From: Azovibrio restrictus
GTDB taxonomy: Bacteria; Pseudomonadota; Gammaproteobacteria; Burkholderiales; Rhodocyclaceae
Length of the DNA stretch: 10,378 nt
Assembly (NCBI GenBank): GCA_003252145.1
Contig: QKDJ01000301.1
Coordinates: forward strand, 1-10,378
Direction of reading: 5' to 3'
Shown: in pieces, positions 6,149 through 10,378 of the stretch
Position numbering within the stretch: position 1 is the stretch's first letter
How the letters are laid out: every line of letters begins with the position of its first letter
The notes under the pieces: generated by a model
The model's input: the letters and a program-made list of their open reading frames with translations, nothing else
Told to the model about the DNA's origin: nothing
The model's database searches: none
Translations under genes and position numbers: made by a program

Positions 6149-6829
6149 TCAGAATCTCTTCTTCAGGGTCAGGCGATCCCCTTCCCGCTGCATATCAGTC
6201 CGGTTCAGGAAACTCATACCCAACAGGGCAAAAGGCATGTCCTGCTGATGCACCAGGCCATCCACGTTGTGCATCACGATATCGCCCACCTTAACCGTAT
6301 CCAGCTTGATCCGGTACACCTGGGTGGTGCCGTTTGCCGTCTGGCTATAGCCCTTTTTTGCCTTGTTCAAATCCAGCCCCATACGACGGGCATCACTGGC
6401 CCCGATGGAAATCATCGTGGCCCCGGTATCCACCAGGAAGCGCATGGGAGCACCGTTGATCGTCCCCTGGGCCTGAAAATGCCCCTGACCGTCAGCCAGC
6501 AGGACCAGAGGGGAATCACCACTGGAGGCTTCACCCACGGCATTCTGCCCTACTCGCATGGAGCGACGCTTGCCTCCGATCTCCACCTGAACGCTACCCT
6601 CACCCACGGACAGGAGCTTGACGCCTCCATATTCCTGGCCAACTGCCAGCGTGCGCGGGGAACCTCCGTCGATCACGAGAATGGCCTTGCTGCCCAGGAT
6701 ACCTGCCAGCCCCACATTGGTCGCCATGGCCCCCGTAGGCAGCCAGGCCCATAGAAGGATTGCCGCCGAGGCCATAAAATGCACACACCTCAACTTGCCC
6801 AAGGGCCGACTCATGCGTCCTGTCGCCAT
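6149..6829 (-). CDS. Retropepsin-like aspartic protease, exported (TIGR02281-type)
   Basis: A 226-residue protein with an N-terminal signal sequence: basic residues (R5, R8, K12, R14), hydrophobic core ASAAILLWAWL and a likely cleavage after AMA near residue 36. A mature domain with the single catalytic motif FLVDTGATMISIG (Asp134) follows, and then FALLGMSFLNR (200-210), the usual second block of bacterial clan AA proteases. Such enzymes work as dimers, each chain giving one Asp; the likely site is the periplasm or inner-membrane surface. ATG codons at 6829, 6814 and 6775 are possible. I chose 6829 because GGGGAG lies 9 nt before it and because the basic n-region is kept. With this start it overlaps the divergent amidotransferase start by 17 bp. 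The exact start is uncertain; the family is not. Confidence 0.85.
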   Translation of the reverse strand: MATGRMSRPLGKLRCVHFMASAAILLWAWLPTGAMATNVGLAGILGSKAILVIDGGSPRTLAVGQEYGGVKLLSVGEGSVQVEIGGKRRSMRVGQNAVGEASSGDSPLVLLADGQGHFQAQGTINGAPMRFLVDTGATMISIGASDARRMGLDLNKAKKGYSQTANGTTQVYRIKLDTVKVGDIVMHNVDGLVHQQDMPFALLGMSFLNRTDMQREGDRLTLKKRF

Positions 6830-7526
6830 CTTTCGTCACTCCCCCACTGAAGGTCCTGGTTATTTTGCCATATTCCTGGAAGCCCACCGGATTCCCTGGA
6901 CCCTGATCCCTCTGGATGAAGGCGCCCCCGTTCCCAGCAGCGCCGATGCCTATTCCGGCCTCTGTTTCATGGGTGGCCCCATGAGCGTCAATGACGATCT
7001 GCCCTGGATCAATCCGGTTTGCGCCCTGATCCGCGATGCCGTCAGCAAGGACATTCCCGTGTTGGGTCACTGCCTGGGTGGCCAATTGATGAGCAAAGCC
7101 CTGGGCGGTCAGGTCACCCGCAACCCGGTCAAGGAAATCGGCTGGGCCCAGGCTACGGGCAGCGTGGATGAAGTCAGCCGACACTGGCTGGGTGATTTCG
7201 CCGGCGCTCCCCTCACCGTGTTCCAGTGGCACGGGGAAACCTTCAGCCTTCCCGAAGGTGCGGCCCGACTGGTGAGCAACGACTATTGCACCAACCAGAT
7301 GTTTGCCCTGGGGCCTCATCTGGGCATGCAGTGCCATACGGAAATGCTGCCGGAGATGATCGCCTGCTGGTGCGACCAATGGGCTGAGGAAGCTGCCGCC
7401 GTAGCTCATCTGCCCTCGGTGGATACTCCCGAGGAAATGCAGTCCGGCATTCCCGCCCGCCTGCCCGTCATGCGCAAGCTGGCCGATCAACTCTATGGGG
7501 TCTGGATCCAGGGTCTGAAAACCTGA
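6813..7526 (+). CDS. Class I glutamine amidotransferase family protein
   Basis: A 237-residue cytoplasmic protein of the class I glutamine amidotransferase fold (GMP-synthase-like GATase domain, stand-alone). The start MRPVAIFRHSPTEGPGYFA is typical of this subgroup. The catalytic triad can be read as Cys87 in LGHCLGGQL, His175 and Glu177 in MQCHTEM; FMGGPMSV (52-59) gives the oxyanion region and FQWHGETFSLP (137-147) is also conserved. Such proteins hydrolyse glutamine or gamma-glutamyl compounds, and the acceptor is unknown. Many family members are annotated only as GATase. AAGGG about 8 nt before the ATG serves as ribosome site. It is the only rightward gene in the window, and it is divergent from the aspartic protease and convergent with yajQ. 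Confidence 0.9.
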   Translation: MRPVAIFRHSPTEGPGYFAIFLEAHRIPWTLIPLDEGAPVPSSADAYSGLCFMGGPMSVNDDLPWINPVCALIRDAVSKDIPVLGHCLGGQLMSKALGGQVTRNPVKEIGWAQATGSVDEVSRHWLGDFAGAPLTVFQWHGETFSLPEGAARLVSNDYCTNQMFALGPHLGMQCHTEMLPEMIACWCDQWAEEAAAVAHLPSVDTPEEMQSGIPARLPVMRKLADQLYGVWIQGLKT

Positions 7527-7549
7527 ACAACTGAAGCTGCAGAAACGAA

Positions 7550-7579
7550 AAAGGCGCATGGGTTTTCCCATGCGCCTTT
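7550..7579. terminator. Bidirectional terminator between the amidotransferase gene and yajQ
   Basis: A 13-bp perfect stem (AAAGGCGCATGGG with its complement) and a TTTT loop lie 23 nt after the amidotransferase stop and 19 nt after the yajQ stop. Rightwards the stem runs into CTTTCTTT; leftwards T residues continue as TTTTTCGTTTC. Both convergent genes can therefore use it. Confidence 0.9.
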
Positions 7580-7598
7580 CTTTACGCCCACGTCCGAC

Positions 7599-8093
7599 TC
7601 AGTCCCGGAAGTTACCGAAACGGATGGGGAAATCGCTGATGTTCTTGGTGATCAGGGTAATGGCAGCCTGCAGATCATCCCGCTTGGCCCCCTGAACCCG
7701 GACTTCGTCACCCTGGATGGAGGCCTGCACCTTGATCTTGGAGTCCTTGATCATCTTGACGATCTTCTTGGCCAGCTCGGTCTCGATGCCGCTCTTGATC
7801 TTCAACTCCTGCTTCACCTTGTTGCCGGAAACCTTCTGCACGGTCTGGTGATCCAGACGCTTCACGCTTTCCTTTTCCTTCTTTTCCATGGCGGGGAAAA
7901 GCAGATCCTTGATCTGGTCCAGCTGGAAATCGGAATCCCCGTGCAGGGTGATGGTCTTGTTCTTTTCGTCGAACTCCACCTTGGCGGCTGTTCCCTTGAA
8001 GTCGTAACGGTTGTCGATCTGGCGCGCCGCCACATCCACCGCATTTTTCAGGGCCACCATATCGGCTTCGGAAGTGAAATCAAAAGAAGGCAT
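7599..8093 (-). CDS. yajQ: YajQ family nucleotide-binding protein
   Basis: A 164-residue protein, nearly the same length as E. coli YajQ (UPF0234). It contains the family blocks MPSFDFTSEAD, IDNRYDFKGT, HGDSDFQLDQIKDLL and IQGDEVRVQGAKRDDLQ, ending in DFPIRFGNFRD. Relatives bind nucleic acids and, in Xanthomonas and Pseudomonas, were reported as cyclic-di-GMP-responsive effectors; whether this one binds the messenger cannot be told from sequence. AGGAG with a 7-nt spacer fixes the ATG at 8093; an open frame extends upstream to 8141 but would pass through the terminator hairpin. It stands alone between the shared terminator at its 3' end and the hairpin of the arginine unit just before its start. 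Confidence 0.93.
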   Translation of the reverse strand: MPSFDFTSEADMVALKNAVDVAARQIDNRYDFKGTAAKVEFDEKNKTITLHGDSDFQLDQIKDLLFPAMEKKEKESVKRLDHQTVQKVSGNKVKQELKIKSGIETELAKKIVKMIKDSKIKVQASIQGDEVRVQGAKRDDLQAAITLITKNISDFPIRFGNFRD

Positions 8094-8112
8094 GGGAATC
8101 TCCTGGGCAAGG

Positions 8113-8148
8113 AAAAGGGGCGGCGGCCGTTCAGGCCCCACCGCCCCT
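8113..8148 (-). terminator. Terminator of the argFG-ppnP unit, immediately before yajQ
   Basis: The outer stem AGGGGCGG pairs with CCGCCCCT (8 bp, very GC-rich), and an inner GGCC/GGCC pair surrounds a short loop. On the minus strand the stem ends in TTTT (8116-8113) followed by CC. It lies 14 nt after the ppnP stop. The short T-run makes it weaker than the other two terminators, and it leaves only about 19 nt before the yajQ start. Confidence 0.7.
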
Positions 8149-8162
8149 GTTGAGGCTGATGA

Positions 8163-8489
8163 TCAACCGAAGTAGCAGACGTAGTGGTAGGGCTCGCCCG
8201 TCACTTCGATATCAAAGCTGGAGTCACCGGGCACGTTGAAGGCTTGGCCAGCAGCGGAGGTCTTCCACTCGGTTTCGCCCTTGAGGCGATAGCGGCAGGA
8301 ACCGGCCACGGTTTCCATGACTTCTGGCGCACCAGTGGTGAAGGTCAGGGAAGCGGGCAGGATCACGCCCACAGTCTTCTTGGAACCGTCGGCGAACAGC
8401 ACGGTGTGGCTAACGCACTTGCCATCGAAATAGACGTTTGCTTGTTTGACCACGGAAACATTGTCGAACGCATTTTCAACATTTGACAT
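8163..8489 (-). CDS. ppnP: Pyrimidine/purine nucleoside phosphorylase
   Basis: A 108-residue cupin-fold protein of the PpnP (YaiE, DUF1255) family, which cleaves several purine and pyrimidine nucleosides with phosphate to free base and ribose 1-phosphate. Recognisable parts are [43 protein letters not shown] and [17 protein letters not shown], ending PYHYVCYFG. It is about 14 residues longer at the N-terminus than E. coli YaiE. The ATG at 8489 directly follows the stop of the DUF2788 gene (TAAATG), with GGGG 7 nt before it, so coupled translation is likely. It is the last gene of the arginine unit and is followed by the hairpin at 8113-8148. I infer no metabolic link to arginine. Confidence 0.9.
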   Translation of the reverse strand: MSNVENAFDNVSVVKQANVYFDGKCVSHTVLFADGSKKTVGVILPASLTFTTGAPEVMETVAGSCRYRLKGETEWKTSAAGQAFNVPGDSSFDIEVTGEPYHYVCYFG

Positions 8490-8714
8490 TTAAATACCCC
8501 AGATTTTCTGAATAATGGATTTGGCGACAAAGCCCACCATGCCAAAGGCCAGGACGAAGAAGAGCACGAAGGTACCCGTCTTGCCGGCCTTGGACTTCCA
8601 GGCAATTTCACCAATGATGAACAGCATGAAGAGGATGAAGGCACCGATACCCCAAGTTGCCCCGAAGTTGGCAATCTGCTCCTCGGTAAACCCGAACAGG
8701 CCACCGCCTTCCAT
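8490..8714 (-). CDS. Small two-helix membrane protein, DUF2788 type
   Basis: A 74-residue protein with a short acidic N-terminus (GFTEEQIANFG) and two membrane segments at about residues 20-38 and 46-66. A basic loop KSKAGKTG joins them and the C-terminus is basic. Spacing and the SKAGKTGT loop agree with DUF2788 proteins, which have no known function. The ATG lies 3 nt after the argG stop, with AAGGG about 8 nt before it inside the argG 3' end. The ppnP ATG follows its stop without a gap. It is likely co-transcribed with argFG. The DUF number is from memory of the family pattern; that this is a small inner-membrane protein is clear. Confidence 0.78.
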   Translation of the reverse strand: MEGGGLFGFTEEQIANFGATWGIGAFILFMLFIIGEIAWKSKAGKTGTFVLFFVLAFGMVGFVAKSIIQKIWGI

Positions 8715-8717
8715 GCC

Positions 8718-9947
8718 TTAGCCCTTCTTCGCCTTCAGGTTGGCAGCGATACGCATGCGCAGGGCGTTCAGCTTGATGAAGCCGGCCGCATCCTTCTGGT
8801 CGTAAGCACCGGCATCGTCTTCAAAAGTAGCGATGGTGGAATCGAACAGGGAATCGGTCTTGGAATCCCGGCCCACCACAATCACATTACCCTTGTAGAG
8901 CTTCAGACGCACGGTACCGTTTACGGTCTGCTGGGTGTGGTCGATCAGCACCTGCAGGGCCTGACGCTCGGGGCTCCACCAGTAGCCGTTGTAGATCATG
9001 CTGGCGTAGCGGGGCATCAGGTCGTCCTTCAGGTGGGCGACTTCCCGATCCAGGGTGATGGATTCGATGGCCCGGTGGGCGCGCAGCAGGATGGTGCCGC
9101 CAGGGGTTTCGTAACAGCCCCGGGACTTCATGCCCACATAGCGGTTTTCCACCAGGTCCAGACGGCCGATACCGTGCTTGCCGCCCAGTTGGTTCAGGGT
9201 AGCCAGCAGTTCGTGGGCCTTCATCTTCTGGCCGTTGATGGACACCAGATCACCCTTCACGAATTCCAGGTCCAGATACTCGGCGGCATCGGGAGCAGCT
9301 TCGGGGGACACGGTCCAGCGCCACATGCTCTCTTCGGCTTCGGCAGCGGGATTTTCCAGGTGACGGCCTTCGTAAGAGATGTGCAGCAGGTTGGCGTCCA
9401 TGGAGTAGGGAGAGCCACCCTGCTTGTGCTTCATTTCCACGGGAATGCCGTGTTGCTCGGCGTAGGCCAGCAGCTTTTCGCGGGACAGCAGGTCCCATTC
9501 GCGCCAGGGAGCGATGACCTTGACGCCGGGCTTGAGAGCGTAGGCACCCAGCTCGAAACGAACCTGGTCGTTACCCTTACCGGTGGCGCCGTGGGAGATG
9601 GCATCGCCACCAGTCATGTTGGCGATCTCGATCAGGCGCTTGGCAATCAAGGGGCGGGCGATGGAGGTGCCCAGCAGGTACTCGCCTTCATAGACGGTGT
9701 TGGCGCGGAACATGGGGAACACGAAATCCCGCACGAATTCTTCGCGCAGGTCGTCGATGAAGATGTTCTCGGGCTTGATGCCGAACTTCAGGGCCTTGGT
9801 ACGAGCCGGTTCCAGCTCTTCACCCTGGCCCAGGTCGGCGGTGAAGGTCACCACTTCGCATTGATAGGTGTCCTGCAACCACTTCAGGATCACGGAGGTA
9901 TCCAGACCGCCGGAATAGGCCAGGACGACTTTCTTGATATCGCTCAT
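8718..9947 (-). CDS. argG: Argininosuccinate synthase
   Basis: A 409-residue enzyme that joins citrulline and aspartate using ATP, giving argininosuccinate, the penultimate step of arginine synthesis in the cytoplasm. The N-terminal PP-loop AYSGGLDTS (10-18) binds ATP. Further family blocks are [14 protein letters not shown], the substrate-binding region [18 protein letters not shown] and [16 protein letters not shown]. Length is that of the common bacterial type 1 enzyme, with no gap or frameshift. The ATG at 9947 is preceded by AAGGT and lies 13 nt after the argF stop. Gene order argF-argG fits one transcript supplying consecutive steps. No promoter is visible between them, so regulation must act upstream of argF, outside the window. 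Confidence 0.97.
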   Translation of the reverse strand: MSDIKKVVLAYSGGLDTSVILKWLQDTYQCEVVTFTADLGQGEELEPARTKALKFGIKPENIFIDDLREEFVRDFVFPMFRANTVYEGEYLLGTSIARPLIAKRLIEIANMTGGDAISHGATGKGNDQVRFELGAYALKPGVKVIAPWREWDLLSREKLLAYAEQHGIPVEMKHKQGGSPYSMDANLLHISYEGRHLENPAAEAEESMWRWTVSPEAAPDAAEYLDLEFVKGDLVSINGQKMKAHELLATLNQLGGKHGIGRLDLVENRYVGMKSRGCYETPGGTILLRAHRAIESITLDREVAHLKDDLMPRYASMIYNGYWWSPERQALQVLIDHTQQTVNGTVRLKLYKGNVIVVGRDSKTDSLFDSTIATFEDDAGAYDQKDAAGFIKLNALRMRIAANLKAKKG

Positions 9948-9960
9948 CTTTACTTACCTT

Positions 9961-10378
9961 TTAGTTTTCAACCCTGCCGATCAGCAGGAATTCCATCAAT
10001 GCCTTCTGCGCATGCAGGCGGTTCTCGGCCTCGTCCCAGACCACGGACTGGGGTCCGTCGATCACCTCGGCCGTCACCTCCTCGCCCCGATGGGCCGGCA
10101 GGCAGTGCATGAACACAGCGTCCGGGGACGCCACCCGCATCATGTCTCCATCCACACACCAGTCGGCGAAGGCCTTCATACGGGCCTCGTTCTCGGCTTC
10201 GAAACCCATGGAGGTCCACACATCGGTGGTCACCAGATCGGCGCCCTTGCAGGCTTCCATGGGATCGGCAAATTGCTCGAAGTTGTCGGTGCCGTAAAGA
10301 CCGGCCCGCTCAGGCTCCACCTCGTAACCCGGAGGCGTGGACACATGGACATTGAAGTCCAGGACCTCGGCCGCCTGC
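9961..10378 (-). CDS. argF: Ornithine carbamoyltransferase, C-terminal part (N-terminus beyond right edge)
   Basis: The last 139 codons of an ornithine carbamoyltransferase, which makes citrulline from ornithine and carbamoyl phosphate. The open frame continues through the right edge; the usual length is about 305 residues, so a little over half is missing. Visible parts include FNVHVSTPPGYEVE near the edge, the strand TDVWTSMGFE, and MHCLPAHRGEEV with the conserved Cys of the ornithine site. The end DEAENRLHAQKALMEFLL is also typical. The catabolic (ArcB) and anabolic forms are similar, but the direct downstream argG favours the biosynthetic ArgF. The stop is TAA at 9963-9961, 13 nt before argG. 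Confidence 0.95.
   Translation of the reverse strand, partial: QAAEVLDFNVHVSTPPGYEVEPERAGLYGTDNFEQFADPMEACKGADLVTTDVWTSMGFEAENEARMKAFADWCVDGDMMRVASPDAVFMHCLPAHRGEEVTAEVIDGPQSVVWDEAENRLHAQKALMEFLLIGRVEN

Noticed and set aside
6144..6158. Palindrome GAGATTC-A-GAATCTC at the end of the protease gene
   Set aside because: The arms are short, the loop is only 1-3 nt and no T-run follows on the minus strand, so it is not a terminator; chance is likely.
6775..6780. TAAAAT as a -10 box for the amidotransferase gene
   Set aside because: At a 17-bp distance the -35 region (TAGAAG) matches only three of six consensus bases, too weak to list as a promoter.
6600..7571. Leftward open frame of 323 codons opposite the amidotransferase gene
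   Set aside because: The amidotransferase on the plus strand has a full catalytic triad; the opposite frame also runs through the terminator and into the protease gene.
8094..8141. Extension of yajQ by 16 codons to an upstream in-frame start
   Set aside because: It would translate through the terminator hairpin and lacks family similarity, whereas the ATG at 8093 has AGGAG and the family start MPSFDF.
8937..10112. Rightward open frame of 391 codons opposite argG and argF
   Set aside because: It runs antisense through two certain genes and gives low-complexity Gly/His/Gln-rich protein without any family pattern.

Overview
The window reads as ordinary, well-packed chromosome from a moderately GC-rich Gram-negative bacterium. 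A betaproteobacterium, perhaps near the Rhodocyclales, fits best. The evidence is the three-gene Anbu peptidase cluster, a retropepsin-like periplasmic protease, a BktB-type thiolase, adjacent argF and argG followed by a DUF2788 protein, and E. coli-like YajQ and PpnP. The taxon is an inference from gene content; there is no rRNA gene here. I see no insertion sequence, tRNA, CRISPR array or prophage.

From left to right, all genes except one lie on the minus strand. (1) 1-2863 is a tightly coupled unit transcribed leftwards: a circularly permuted ATP-grasp protein, an alpha-E (DUF403) protein and the N-terminal two thirds of an Anbu proteasome-like peptidase that runs off the left edge. (2) 2864-3116 is a regulatory gap. 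It holds a textbook sigma-54 (-24/-12) promoter for the Anbu unit, a near-consensus NtrC-type enhancer site centred at about -107, weaker helically phased half-sites further upstream, a possible IHF site, and the terminator of the thiolase gene. This is the most interesting signal in the window because it predicts nitrogen-starvation control of the Anbu system. (3) 3117-6829 is a run of five same-strand genes with short gaps or overlaps: retropepsin-like aspartic protease, small coiled-coil protein, Nudix CoA pyrophosphatase, CobD/CbiB-like membrane protein and thiolase. It ends at the terminator at 3064-3089.

(4) 6813-7526 is the only plus-strand gene, a class I glutamine amidotransferase. 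Its start overlaps the start region of the divergent protease, and it ends at a bidirectional hairpin terminator shared with yajQ. (5) 7599-8093 is yajQ, preceded at very short distance by a strong terminator hairpin. (6) 8163-10378 is an arginine biosynthesis unit, argF (partial) - argG - DUF2788 protein - ppnP, closed by that same hairpin.

Functionally, the arginine unit performs the last steps towards argininosuccinate, with a nucleoside phosphorylase as passenger. The thiolase and CoA pyrophosphatase both act on CoA compounds. The Anbu unit is a predicted amide or peptide synthesis and degradation system of unknown substrate. Several starts were moved inwards from upstream TTG, GTG or ATG codons because a Shine-Dalgarno sequence and family alignment support the inner codon; each is stated in its entry.
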